Shown piece by piece: positions 9,043 through 17,523 of a stretch of 64,000 nt of DNA (the stretch's first letter is position 1; each line of letters opens with the position of its first letter). This DNA comes from DASVBE01 sp963770375 (GTDB lineage Bacteria; Actinomycetota; Actinomycetes; Streptosporangiales; Streptosporangiaceae): positions 682,001 through 746,000 of the forward strand of contig CAVYPM010000017.1 of NCBI GenBank assembly GCA_963770375.1. The letters are read 5' to 3'. Below the pieces are notes generated by a model that was given only the letters and a program-made list of their open reading frames with translations, was not told the DNA's origin and searched no databases. The translations under genes were made by a program, and so were the position numbers.

Positions 9043-9933
9043 TCAGGCCGTGTCGCCGCGCTCGAGCCAGGCGGCTTCGGCCGGGGTGAGCTCGATCGCG
9101 GCGGCGCCGAGGGCCTCGTCCAGGTGATCCGCCGAGACTGTGCCGATGACCGGCAGCACGTGGTCGTCCTGGTGCAGCACGTAAGCGAGCGCGATCGCGG
9201 TGGGCGAGACGCCGCGCTGCGCAGCCAGCTCGCGGGCCCGGTCGCGGCGGGCAGCGTTGCCCGGGCTGACCCAGCTGGGCTGCTCGAGCCCGGCGAAGTA
9301 GCCGGTGGCGAGGCTGGACCAGGCCAGCATGCGCAGGCCGAGGCCGGCCAGCTCGGGCAGTTCCGCCTTGGTCACCGCGATGCAGTCCGGCCACGGCTCG
9401 GCGACCAGCTCGGCCAGCGAGAAGTGGTTGCTGAACGCGACCAGGCCGTGTTCCCCGCGCCCGGCCGCGGCCGCGGCCAGCTCACGGGTCCGGCCGAGCC
9501 GCCAGTTGGATACCCCGAACGCGCCGATCCGGCCGGCCGCGACCTCGGCGTCCAGCGCGTCCACCCAGGCCTGCACGGGCACCTCGGGGTTGTCCCGGTG
9601 CAGCAGGAAGACGTCCAGGTACTCCAGGCCGGTCAGGCGGAGCGCGTGCTCGACCTCCTGCTGCACCAGGTCCGGGTGGCAGGCCGGCGGATGGCAGCCC
9701 TTGGCCCACAGAACCATGTCGCCGGCCAGGCCGCGCTTCCGCAGCCATGTGCCCGCCGCCTGCGCGGCCTCCCCGTCGCGGTACACGTTGGCCAGGTCCA
9801 GTGCCCGTCCGCCGGCCGCGTAATAGCGGTCCAGCAGGGCGGGCGCGGCCTCGTTGTCGTCCACGGCGAACGTGCCGAGCACGATGCGGCCGCGCCGGGC
9901 CGATACCGGGTCAAGGACCGCGGAGCTGGTCAT
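9043..9933 (-). CDS. Aldo/keto reductase family oxidoreductase
   Basis: A 296-aa TIM-barrel NADPH-dependent reductase. Catalytic tetrad candidates are Asp and Tyr in ALDLANVYRDG, Lys in MVLWAKGCHP and His in LDVFLLHRDNPEVPV; the second barrel half shows IGAFGVSNW, and the cofactor region is near LAYVLHQDDHVLPVIGT. The substrate is unknown. Starts at ATG 9931-9933. It diverges from the GntR regulator gene across about 100 nt, so that regulator could control it, although this is only a positional inference. Confidence 0.9.
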   Translation of the reverse strand: MTSSAVLDPVSARRGRIVLGTFAVDDNEAAPALLDRYYAAGGRALDLANVYRDGEAAQAAGTWLRKRGLAGDMVLWAKGCHPPACHPDLVQQEVEHALRLTGLEYLDVFLLHRDNPEVPVQAWVDALDAEVAAGRIGAFGVSNWRLGRTRELAAAAAGRGEHGLVAFSNHFSLAELVAEPWPDCIAVTKAELPELAGLGLRMLAWSSLATGYFAGLEQPSWVSPGNAARRDRARELAAQRGVSPTAIALAYVLHQDDHVLPVIGTVSADHLDEALGAAAIELTPAEAAWLERGDTA

Positions 9934-9996
9934 CCGCGAATCATGTCACAGCCCGCCGCCTTCATGATCACGGCGGATGGCCGCGGAGCTGAGGGG

Positions 9997-10026
9997 GTGG
10001 CAGGCACGGCCGTGGATGTCTATGAT
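9997..10026 (+). promoter_or_regulatory. Promoter of the GntR gene (leaderless transcript)
   Basis: A GTGGCA -35-like box (9997-10002), an 18-nt spacer and TATGAT at 10021-10026. The predicted transcription start falls on the GTG start codon at 10033, and no Shine-Dalgarno is present, so the mRNA is probably leaderless. Confidence 0.6.
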
Positions 10027-10032
10027 GCCAAT

Positions 10033-10407
10033 GTGAGTAGCACCAGTCCCACTGTTGAAATCGATCACTCCAGCCCGGTGCCGCTGCACGAGCAGGTCGC
10101 CGCGGCTATCCGCCGGGCGATCGCCGACGGCGAGGCGGTCGCGGGTGAGCGGCTTCCGCCGGCCCGTGACCTGGCCGCGGTGCTGGGGGTCAACGCCAAC
10201 ACGGTGTTCCGGGCGCTGCGGACGCTGCGGGAGGAGGGGCTGGTGGAGTTCCGCCGCGGCCGGGGGGTTTCGGTGACCGGGACCGGCCCGCAGCGGAGCG
10301 TGGTGGTGGCGAAGGCGCATGAGCTGGTGACGCTGGCGCGGCGGTACGGCTACCGGCCGGAAGAGCTGACGGCGATCATCGAGCAGGTGTCGGTGGAGCT
10401 GTCCTGA
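10033..10407 (+). CDS. GntR-family regulator, YtrA-type
   Basis: A 124-aa short transcriptional regulator. PVPLHEQVAAAIRRAIADGE leads into the winged helix-turn-helix with LPPARDLAAVLGVNANTVFRAL as the recognition region, then LVEFRRGRGVSV; the ~35-residue C-terminal helix replaces a ligand domain, the mark of the YtrA subfamily. GTG 10033 is chosen because it coincides with the predicted transcription start; a GTG at 10012 is an alternative. YtrA-type genes usually precede ABC transporter genes; here no transporter follows, only a decayed gene, so the target may have been lost or be the divergent reductase. Confidence 0.9.
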   Translation: MSSTSPTVEIDHSSPVPLHEQVAAAIRRAIADGEAVAGERLPPARDLAAVLGVNANTVFRALRTLREEGLVEFRRGRGVSVTGTGPQRSVVVAKAHELVTLARRYGYRPEELTAIIEQVSVELS

Positions 10408-10440
10408 GGACCCGCGCCGCCTGCCGGGTTGCCTGACACC

Positions 10441-10966
10441 CGGACCGGCCCGGAGGCCCTGATTAAGGAGGCGCGCAGGCGCCAGCGCCGCCGCTGGCTT
10501 GCGGTCGGCGCGGGCCGCGGGACTGCTGGCCGTGGCCGTGGCCGTGGTCGCGGGCGCAGCGCTGTTCATCCTGGACCGGCGCGCCGGTCACAGCACCGAT
10601 CAGGGCGTGGCCCGCTCCATCGAAAGGTTCTCCCCCAACACGATCTGCGCCGTGCCTGGCCGGCGTGGCCGGGCTCACCTTCCTGCCGCAGAGGCCCGCG
10701 GTGGCCTTGTACTGGGCCGATTCCCGCCGCGGTGGCAAGCCTGCTGGGCGGCGTGATCAACGCATGGCTGTTCCTTGTCAGGGTCAGGCGTGACCAGTCA
10801 CCTGTTCGCCAGGACCGCATGGTCGGCAGACGGCACCTGGCTCCTGCACCAGGGCCCCGCAGGGCACCTGTGGGCATACCAGGTGACCAGCGGCCAGACA
10901 CGTGCCTCCAGCACACCATGCTGCCAGTACACGGTGCTGGCCGCCGCGCCAAGCCCCAGCAGCTGA
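10441..10966 (+). pseudogene. Decayed gene, possibly a beta-propeller/WD40-like membrane protein
   Basis: Protein-like fragments occur in three plus-strand frames in order: ALIKEARRRQRRRWLAVG (typical actinobacterial N-terminus), then ARAAGLLAVAVAVVAGAALFILD (membrane helix) and GVARSIERFSPNTIC, then LTFLPQRPAVALYWADSRRGGK, then SADGTWLLHQGPAGHLWAYQ ending in a stop at 10966. Several frameshifts and internal deletions separate them. The last fragment resembles blades of propeller proteins. I judge it a remnant of one membrane-anchored protein; identity is unproven. It lies between the GntR gene and the tsaE stop and converges on tsaE. Confidence 0.5.
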
Positions 10967-10977
10967 CCGCCTGCGGC

Positions 10978-11493
10978 CTAGGCCGGGTCGATGGCGCCGG
11001 CCAGGGCGAGCTGGACGTCGCCGGCCGCCTCGGCCCAGCGGTCGCCCTGGCCGGCCAGCCGGACCGCGCGGGGCTCGTCCTCGCCGTCGCCGCCGGGCAG
11101 CGGGGTGAGGCTCACGTCCAGCCAGTCCTGGGCGAGCCCCTCGACCAGCCCGCCGCCCCACTCGACCACGGTGACCGAGGTCGCCGTGTCGGCGTCCAGG
11201 TCCAGGTCGTCGACCTCGGCCGGGCTCCCCAGCCGGTAGGCGTCGGCGTGCACCAGCGCGGGCCCGCCGCGCAGCGACGGGTGAATCCTGGCGATCACGA
11301 ACGTCGGCGAGGTGACCGGGCCGCGCACCCCGAGCCCCGCGCCGATGCCCTGCACCAGCGTGGTCTTGCCCGCGCCCAGCCCGCCGTTCAGCACGACCAG
11401 GTCACCGGGCCGCAGCAGCCCGGCCAGCCGCTCGCCAAGGCCGCGCATGGCCGCCGCGGTGGGCACGACAAGCTGCACGTCGAGGCTGGTCAT
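10978..11493 (-). CDS. tsaE: tRNA t6A biosynthesis ATPase TsaE
   Basis: A 171-aa P-loop ATPase that drives the TsaB-TsaD threonylcarbamoyl transfer cycle. The Walker A motif GGLGAGKTTLVQGIGAGLG is followed by VTSPTFVIARIHPS and the HADAYRLGSPAEVDDLDLD segment with TVVEWGG, all family marks. ATG 11491-11493 overlaps the hydrolase stop by 4 nt (ATGA), so it is translationally coupled to the alr-hydrolase operon. Its usual neighbour tsaB is displaced by the accessory island. Confidence 0.96.
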   Translation of the reverse strand: MTSLDVQLVVPTAAAMRGLGERLAGLLRPGDLVVLNGGLGAGKTTLVQGIGAGLGVRGPVTSPTFVIARIHPSLRGGPALVHADAYRLGSPAEVDDLDLDADTATSVTVVEWGGGLVEGLAQDWLDVSLTPLPGGDGEDEPRAVRLAGQGDRWAEAAGDVQLALAGAIDPA

Positions 11494-12605
11494 CCGCGGG
11501 CCCCGTGCCGCGGCGCGGGCTGCCCGGGACCCGCCCGCCGCGCCTCGGCCACCAGAGCGGCGATCGCCTCGGTCACCGCCCCGGGCCGTTCCAGCATCGG
11601 CACGTGCCCGGTCTCCGGCAGCATGATCAGCCGGGCCCCGGGGATGCCGCTGGCGAGCCTCTCGCCATGCGCGCCGATCAGCCGGTCCCGGTCCCCGGTG
11701 ATCACCACGGACGGCACCCGGCCGACGGTGGCCAGCGCCTCCTGCTTGTCGTGTGCCAGCAGGGCCACGTAGAACTCCGCGACCACGCCGATCCGGGTGG
11801 ACCTGATCATGTGCTCGAGGAAGTCCACCACGGCCGGGCTGACCCCCCGGTCGCCGAACGCGAGCTGCCGGGTGCTGATGAAGGCCAGGTCCCCGGCCGA
11901 GGACCGGAGCCGCTCTACCATCGCGGCCCGGCGGCCCCTGGCCACCCCGCGCAGCACCGGCACGGCCGCCTGCCGGGCGGCCAGCCGGACCGGCGCGGGC
12001 AGCCACCCGGCCGGGTCCACGGCGGTCGCCGCGGTCGAGATCAGCACGGTTCCGATGACCTTGGTGCCGAACAGCTCGGGATGGTCCGCGGCCAGCGCCA
12101 TGATCGTCATGCCGCCCATGGAGTGGCCGACCAGCACGACCGGGGCCGGCCCCGGCGAGGTGGCCCGCAGCACCGCGTACAGGTCCTCGCCGAGCTGGTC
12201 GATGCTCACCGGTGCCGCGCTGCTCCCGGCGCCGTGCCCGGCCCGGCCCGACCGGCCGTGCCCGCGCTGGTCCCAGAACACGAGCCGGCCGAGGTCGGCC
12301 AGGTCACGCCGCTGGTAGTGCCAGATGTCCTGGTTCAGCGCGTACCCGTGGCAGAAGATGACCGTGACCGGCGCGTCGTCCGGGCCGTCGATCTCGGCGT
12401 GCAGCGCCGCCCCGTCGCTGGCCAGCACGGTCAGCGGCCGCCCGCGCAGCTCGCCGAGCGGCTCGCCCGCCTCGGAATCCGGGCGCATCCGCTGCCGGCC
12501 GACCGCGATCTTCTCGGCCGCCAGTACGACGCCGGCACCCGCGGCGATCACCCCGGTCGCCACCCCGGCGACCCCGGTGATCAGCCGCCACCTGGCCATG
12601 GTCAT
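11490..12605 (-). CDS. Alpha/beta hydrolase, probably membrane-anchored
   Basis: A 371-aa alpha/beta-hydrolase. A hydrophobic N-terminal segment (LITGVAGVATGVIAAGAGVVLA) could be a membrane anchor or signal. The oxyanion region FCHGYALNQDIWHYQRR and WDQRGHGRSG precede the nucleophile elbow LVGHSMGGM; the Asp is probably in VITGDRDRLIG and the His in LPETGHVPMLE. The substrate is unknown. Start ATG 12603-12605 overlaps the alr stop (ATGA), and its stop overlaps the tsaE start. A hydrolase between alr and tsaE is common in actinobacteria. Confidence 0.9.
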   Translation of the reverse strand: MTMARWRLITGVAGVATGVIAAGAGVVLAAEKIAVGRQRMRPDSEAGEPLGELRGRPLTVLASDGAALHAEIDGPDDAPVTVIFCHGYALNQDIWHYQRRDLADLGRLVFWDQRGHGRSGRAGHGAGSSAAPVSIDQLGEDLYAVLRATSPGPAPVVLVGHSMGGMTIMALAADHPELFGTKVIGTVLISTAATAVDPAGWLPAPVRLAARQAAVPVLRGVARGRRAAMVERLRSSAGDLAFISTRQLAFGDRGVSPAVVDFLEHMIRSTRIGVVAEFYVALLAHDKQEALATVGRVPSVVITGDRDRLIGAHGERLASGIPGARLIMLPETGHVPMLERPGAVTEAIAALVAEARRAGPGQPAPRHGARG

Positions 12606-13804
12606 CCTCTCCAGACGCGCTCCCGCACGGCGCTCCCGCCCCGGTACGCGGTCGGCTCCGGCGGATTGGCTCCCTCAGCGTAACTTCTGGGTATCCGGCC
12701 GGCGAACCGCGTGACGATGTCGTAGGACAGCGTGCCGAGCGCGTCGGCCCACTCCTGCGCGGTCGGCTCGCCGCGGTTCCCCGGGCCGAACAGGATGACC
12801 TCATCACCCGCGGCGACCTGGTGCGCGCCGAAGTCGACCACGAACTGGTTCATGCAGACCGTGCCCGCGATCGTCCAGCGCCGCCCGCCCACCTGCACCT
12901 CGGCGACCCCCGACGCGCTGCGCGGCACCCCCTCGGCGTAACCCAGCGGGACCAGCCCCAGCCAGGACGGGCCGGCCGCCGACGTGACGTGCCGGTGGCC
13001 GTAGGACACCCCGGTGCCCGGCGGCACCTGCTTGGCCTGGATCAGCCGGGCGCGCAGCGTCATCGCCGGGCGCAGCCAGCCGGGCAGCGGGCCCGGCAAG
13101 GTAGAGAGCCCGGTCACCGCACCGCCCGGGCGGACCAGGTCGAACCAGGTGCCGGGCAGCGTCAGCGTGGCCGGGGTGTTGGCCAGGTGCCGTACCTCGG
13201 GCCGCGCGCCGGCCCGCTCGGCCTGCGCCACCGCCGCGCGGAACGCCTCGAGCTGCGCCGCGATGGACGGGTGGCCGGGCATGTCCGCGCACGCCAGGTG
13301 CGACCAGATCCCGGTGATCTGGACCAGCCCGGCAGCCTCCGCCTCCCGCGCGGCGCCGACCACCGCGGGCCAGTCGGCGGCGGTGGCCCCGCCACGGGAC
13401 ATGCCGGTGTCCGCCTTGAGGTGCAGCCGGGCGGGCCGCCCGGCCCGGCCGGCCGCGGCGGCGATCTGGCCGACCAGCCCGGCCGACCCGGCGGACAGGT
13501 CGATCCCGGCCGCGATGGCCTCCTCGTGGGCCGCGTCCGGCGCGGCCAGCAGGCACAGCACCGGGGCGGTGATCCCGGCCCGGCGCAGCGCCAGCGCGTC
13601 CCTGGTCTGCACCACGCCGAGCCAGCCGGCCCCGGCCGCCAGCGCGGCGGTGGCCACCGGGAGCTGGCCGTGCCCGTAGGCGTCGGACTTCACCACGGCC
13701 ATCACCGCAGCCCCGCGGACGTGGCGGGCGAGCGCGGCCACGTTGTCCCTCACGGCACTTAGGTCAACAAGCGCCTCAGGGTTACCGTCCATTGGGGTTT
13801 CCAT
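12602..13804 (-). CDS. alr: Alanine racemase
   Basis: A 400-aa PLP enzyme making D-alanine for peptidoglycan. The PLP lysine is in AVVKSDAYGHG (about residue 39) and the catalytic Tyr in GVSYGHRHV; VCMNQFVVDFG is the C-terminal beta-domain signature. ATG 13804 (METP) is preceded too closely by GGGAGG, so ATG 13792 (MDGNP) is an equal candidate. It heads alr-hydrolase-tsaE and diverges from the S9 peptidase gene. The same reading frame stays open backwards across the whole peptidase gene into nnr, but that part is not alr. Confidence 0.95.
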   Translation of the reverse strand: METPMDGNPEALVDLSAVRDNVAALARHVRGAAVMAVVKSDAYGHGQLPVATAALAAGAGWLGVVQTRDALALRRAGITAPVLCLLAAPDAAHEEAIAAGIDLSAGSAGLVGQIAAAAGRAGRPARLHLKADTGMSRGGATAADWPAVVGAAREAEAAGLVQITGIWSHLACADMPGHPSIAAQLEAFRAAVAQAERAGARPEVRHLANTPATLTLPGTWFDLVRPGGAVTGLSTLPGPLPGWLRPAMTLRARLIQAKQVPPGTGVSYGHRHVTSAAGPSWLGLVPLGYAEGVPRSASGVAEVQVGGRRWTIAGTVCMNQFVVDFGAHQVAAGDEVILFGPGNRGEPTAQEWADALGTLSYDIVTRFAGRIPRSYAEGANPPEPTAYRGGSAVRERVWRG

Positions 13805-13873
13805 GGCCTCCCAGTCTGCCAGCGGACCGGCCCGGACCTGCGCAGCCAGCGCGGACGTGATAAGCAACATGGC

Positions 13874-15727
13874 ATGGTTGAACTCATCCCCCGGCAAGTA
13901 CTGTTCGGCAATCCCGAGCGGGTGAGCCCGGCGCTGTCCCCCGACGGCACCATGCTCGCCTGGCTCGCGCCGCGCGACGGCGTGCTCAACGTCTGGGTCG
14001 CGCCCGGTGGCGGCGGCAGCGGCGACGGGATCGACTGGGCGGCAGCCCGCGTGGTGACCGACGACACCGACCGCGGCATCCGGCAGTTCGCCTGGGCGCA
14101 CGACGGCCGGCACCTGCTGTACCTCCAGGACACCGGCGGCGACGAGAACTGGCGGCTGCACGACGTCGACCTGCAGACGATGCAGCGCCGCGACCTGACC
14201 CCGTTCGAGGGGGTGCACACCCAGATCATCGCGATGGAGAAGAAGTTCCCCACCGACGTGCTGGTCGGGCTGAACCTGGACAACCCGCAGCTGCATGACG
14301 TGTACCGGCTCGACCTGGTCACCGGCGAGCTGGTCAAGGAGGTGGAGAACCCCGGCTTCGCGGGCTGGCTGGCCGACACCCAGCTGGTGGTGCGCGGCGC
14401 GATCGCGCCCAAGCCGGACGGCGGGATGACCGTGCTGGTCCGGGACGACCCGGCGGCGGACTGGCGGCCGCTGCTCGAGGTCCCGCCGGACGACGCGCTG
14501 ACCACCGACCTGTTCTCGTTCAGCGCGGACGGCCTGTCGGTGCTGGCCGCCTCGTCGGTGGACACGGACACCGCGCGGCTGGTCCGCATCGACCTGGCCA
14601 CCGGCGCGACCGAGGTGCTGGCCGAGGACCCGGAGGCCGACGTGGACGGGGCGCGGCTGCACCCGGACACCAAGGAGCCGCAGATCGTCACGTTCCGCAA
14701 GGACCGGACCGAGTACCGGGTGCTCGACCCCGACGTAGCGGATGACCTGACCGCGATCCGCGCCCTGCACCACGGCGACCCCGGCCTGCTGAACCGCGAC
14801 CACGCAGACAGCACGTGGCTGCTCGGGTTCACCAACGACTCGGGCCCGGTGCCGTTCTACAGCTTCGACCGCGCCGCCAAGCAGGGCCGGTTCCTGTTCG
14901 AGCACCAGCCCGCGCTGAGCCAGTACCAGCTCGCGTCGATGGAGCCGTTCTCGTTCACCGCGCGGGACGGGCTGACCATCCACGGCTACGTCACGTTCCC
15001 GCCGGAGGCGGGCCGGTCGGGCCTGCCCGCCGTGCTGAACGTGCACGGCGGCCCGTGGGCCAGGGACTACTGGGGCTTCAACCCCGAGGCGCAGTGGCTG
15101 GCCAACCGCGGCTACCTGTGCGTGCAGGTGAACTACCGCGGCTCGACCGGCTACGGCAAGGGGTTCGTCAACGCCGGCGACCGTGAGTGGGCCGGCAAGA
15201 TGCACGACGACCTGCTCGACGCGGTCGCGCACGTCACCGGCCAGGGCTGGGCCGACCCGGACCGGGTGGCGATCTACGGCGGCTCCTACGGCGGGTACGC
15301 CGCGCTGGTCGGCGCGACGTTCACGCCGGACGTGTTCCGCTGCGCGGTGGACATCGTCGGCCCGTCCAACCTGAAGACGCTGATCGAGACCGTCCCGCCG
15401 TACTGGGCGCCGATGATCGCGCAGTTCCACCGGCGGCTCGGCGACCCGGAGAAGGACGCCGACTTCCTGTGGTCCCGGTCGCCGCTGTCCCGGGCCAGCG
15501 CGATCAGGATCCCGCTGCTGATCGCGCAGGGCGCGAACGACCCGCGGGTCAAGCAGGCCGAGTCCGAGCAGATCGTGGCCGCGCTCACCGCGGCCGGGAT
15601 CGACCACGAGTACATGCTGTTCCCGGACGAGGGGCACGGCTTCGCCAAGCCGGAGAACCGGCTGAAGTTCTACGCCGCCGCCGAGCGCTTCCTGGCCAAG
15701 CACCTGGGCGGCCGCTCCGAGGACTAG
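13874..15727 (+). CDS. Prolyl oligopeptidase-family serine peptidase (S9)
   Basis: A 617-aa peptidase with an N-terminal beta-propeller (repeats such as VSPALSPDGTMLAWLAPRDG and QFAWAHDGRHLLYLQD, residues about 1-340) and a C-terminal alpha/beta-hydrolase domain. The catalytic triad is visible: Ser471 in IYGGSYGGYAAL, Asp556 in GANDPRV and His588 in DEGHGF. No signal peptide is seen, so it is probably cytosolic. It diverges from alr over 69 nt and is a lone plus-strand gene set between nnr and alr, whose relatives are often adjacent. Confidence 0.93.
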   Translation: MVELIPRQVLFGNPERVSPALSPDGTMLAWLAPRDGVLNVWVAPGGGGSGDGIDWAAARVVTDDTDRGIRQFAWAHDGRHLLYLQDTGGDENWRLHDVDLQTMQRRDLTPFEGVHTQIIAMEKKFPTDVLVGLNLDNPQLHDVYRLDLVTGELVKEVENPGFAGWLADTQLVVRGAIAPKPDGGMTVLVRDDPAADWRPLLEVPPDDALTTDLFSFSADGLSVLAASSVDTDTARLVRIDLATGATEVLAEDPEADVDGARLHPDTKEPQIVTFRKDRTEYRVLDPDVADDLTAIRALHHGDPGLLNRDHADSTWLLGFTNDSGPVPFYSFDRAAKQGRFLFEHQPALSQYQLASMEPFSFTARDGLTIHGYVTFPPEAGRSGLPAVLNVHGGPWARDYWGFNPEAQWLANRGYLCVQVNYRGSTGYGKGFVNAGDREWAGKMHDDLLDAVAHVTGQGWADPDRVAIYGGSYGGYAALVGATFTPDVFRCAVDIVGPSNLKTLIETVPPYWAPMIAQFHRRLGDPEKDADFLWSRSPLSRASAIRIPLLIAQGANDPRVKQAESEQIVAALTAAGIDHEYMLFPDEGHGFAKPENRLKFYAAAERFLAKHLGGRSED

Positions 15728-15745
15728 GGCCGCCGTTTTCGCAGG

Positions 15746-15780
15746 TCCCGGGCCCTGGCCGCCGTGCCGCGGGCCCGGGA
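15746..15780. terminator. Bidirectional hairpin between S9 peptidase and nnr
   Basis: 10-bp arms TCCCGGGCCC (15746-15755) and GGGCCCGGGA (15771-15780) around a 15-nt loop, positioned 18 nt after the S9 stop and beyond the end of nnr. It can serve both convergent genes. Confidence 0.7.
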
Positions 15781-15800
15781 TCTCTTGCTGTGCGGCGCGG

Positions 15801-17350
15801 TCAGGACCCGGCGGTCCGGCGGATCGCGCGGGCAGGGCGTGGATCAGGTCGGCGGCACCGATCGGGGCTCCCGTATCGGCGCCGTCGCGGTCGCCGCGGC
15901 GGCGGCCGCCTGCCGCGGCCAGCCGGCCGAGGCCGTGCAGGTAGGCCCCGGCCGCGCCGGCCTCGGCCGGGCTCAGCCCCTGTGCGAGCAGCGCGCCGGC
16001 CAGGCCGGACAGCACGTCGCCGGAGCCAGCCGTAGCCAGCCAGCTCGTGCCCGTGGCGTTGACCAGGACCGGCCCGCCGTCCGGCCCGGCGATCACGGTG
16101 GTTGACCCCTTCAGCAGCACGGTCACGCCCAGCTCGGCCGCGGCCTGCCGGGCGTGCGCCAGCCGCCGCGCCTCGACCGCGGCCCGCTCCGTGCCCAGCA
16201 GCCGGGCCAGTTCCCCCGCGTGCGGGGTGATCAGCGTGGGCGCGTCCCGCCGCAGCAGCGCGCGCTGGCGGGCCGCGATCGTCAGGCCGTCCGCGTCGAC
16301 GAGCACCGGCCGGTCACCGGCCAGCACGCTGGCCAGCAGCGCCGCCGCGTCGTCGTCCGTGCCCATGCCGGGACCGGCCACCCAGGCCTGGACCTGCCCG
16401 GCCGCGGCCACGGCTTCGGCCGCGGGCACCGCTCCGGCCGCCGCCAGACCGCCGGCCGGGCTGGCGTCGTAGCCGACCACGGTGATCACCGCCTCCGGCC
16501 AGTGCTGCCGCGCGATCTCGGCGGCGTGCGCGGCCGACACCAGCCGGATCATGCCTGCGCCGCCACGCAAGGCGCCGCCCACGGCCAGCGTCGCCGCACC
16601 GGTGAACCGGGTGCTGCCCGCGACCACGCCGAGCACCCCGCGCCGGTACTTGTCCGACTCGGCGCCCGGCCGCGGCAGCAGCGCCGCCACGTCGGCCGCT
16701 TGCAGGGCGCTGACGGCGGGCGGTCCGAGGCACGGCCCCAGGCCGATGTCGATCAGCTCGGCGGTCCCGGCCAGCGACGCGGCCGGGTCGACCAGCAGCC
16801 CCGGCTTCCACGTGCCGAACGTGACCGTCACGTCCGCCCGCACCGCCGCCCCGGCGACCTCCCCGGTATCGGCGTCGACGCCGCTCGGCAGATCCACGGC
16901 CACCACCACGCCGGGCCCGGCCGCCGCAGCCGCCGCCAGCGCGGCCGCAGGCTCCCGCAGCCCGCCCCGTCCGCCAATGCCCAGCATCCCGTCGATAACA
17001 AGATCGGCCCGGCCCACGAGGTCCGCCGCCGCCGGGACCAGCCGCCCGCCCGCGGCCCGCAGTTCGGCGGCGCCGCCCTCGTGCACGCGGGAGCCGGTGG
17101 TCAGCGCGGTCACCACGGCTCCGCGCCGGGCCAGCCGGGCGCCCGCGTACAGCGCGTCGCCGCCGTTGTCCCCCGACCCGGCCAGGATCACCACCCGGGA
17201 CCCGTACACCGGGTCGAGCAGGTCCGCGCAGACCGCGGCCAGCCCCGCCGCGGCCCGCTGCATCAGCGCGCCGTCCGGCGACCGCGCCATCAGCTCCCGC
17301 TCGGCCGCCCGGACATCCGCGACCGCGTGCGCGTTCCGCACCCAGCCCAC
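15801..17350 (-). CDS. nnr: Bifunctional NAD(P)H-hydrate epimerase/dehydratase; 3' end unclear
   Basis: About 516 aa. An N-terminal YjeF epimerase domain (VVILAGSGDNGGDALYAG and VVAVDLPSGVDADTGE) is followed by an ADP/ATP-dependent dehydratase domain (YRRGVLGVVAGSTRFTGAA, AGPGMGTDDD, TLITPHAGELARLLG, and NATGTSWLATAGSGDVLSGL). It repairs damaged NADHX/NADPHX. The family normally ends shortly after LIHALP (about 15830), but here that frame has no stop; TGA at 15801-15803 is reached only with a one- or two-base shift. The end coordinate given assumes such an indel. Starts at ATG 17348-17350. Confidence 0.85.
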
Positions 17351-17422
17351 TCCCTTCCCGCGTCACCGGAACCCCAGCCATCATCGGGCGATCAGCTTCC
17401 CCCGCAGCCGCCGATCCCTCAG

Positions 17423-17441
17423 TGTTCGCTCTCAGCGAACA
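17423..17441. promoter_or_regulatory. Perfect palindrome between nnr and glmS
   Basis: TGTTCGCT-CTC-AGCGAACA, an 8-bp inverted repeat with a 3-nt centre in an unusually AT-rich patch, 73 nt upstream of the nnr start and 83 nt downstream of the glmS stop. It could be a repressor operator for nnr; the GTTC..GAAC order is the reverse of the actinobacterial LexA box. It is too short for a strong terminator. Confidence 0.4.
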
Positions 17442-17523
17442 ATAGAGGGCCCGACTCAGAAGTCCGGCCGCACCTGCACCCGATGCGGGCCCAACTAGCG
17501 CCGTCCGCGGGGCTGGCCGCGCG

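Noticed and set aside
8926..9394. N-terminal extension of the Pro/Trp-rich membrane protein up to 9394
   Set aside because: The upstream frame is antisense to the aldo/keto reductase region and lacks repeats; GTG 8855 has a good ribosome-binding site.
12602..17350. A single 1582-aa nnr-alr fusion protein
   Set aside because: The middle ~640 codons are antisense to a well-formed S9 peptidase gene with an intact catalytic triad, and have no domain content; long antisense frames are common in high-GC DNA.
17423..17441. LexA/SOS box upstream of nnr
   Set aside because: The half-sites are in the reverse order (GTTC..GAAC rather than GAAC..GTTC).
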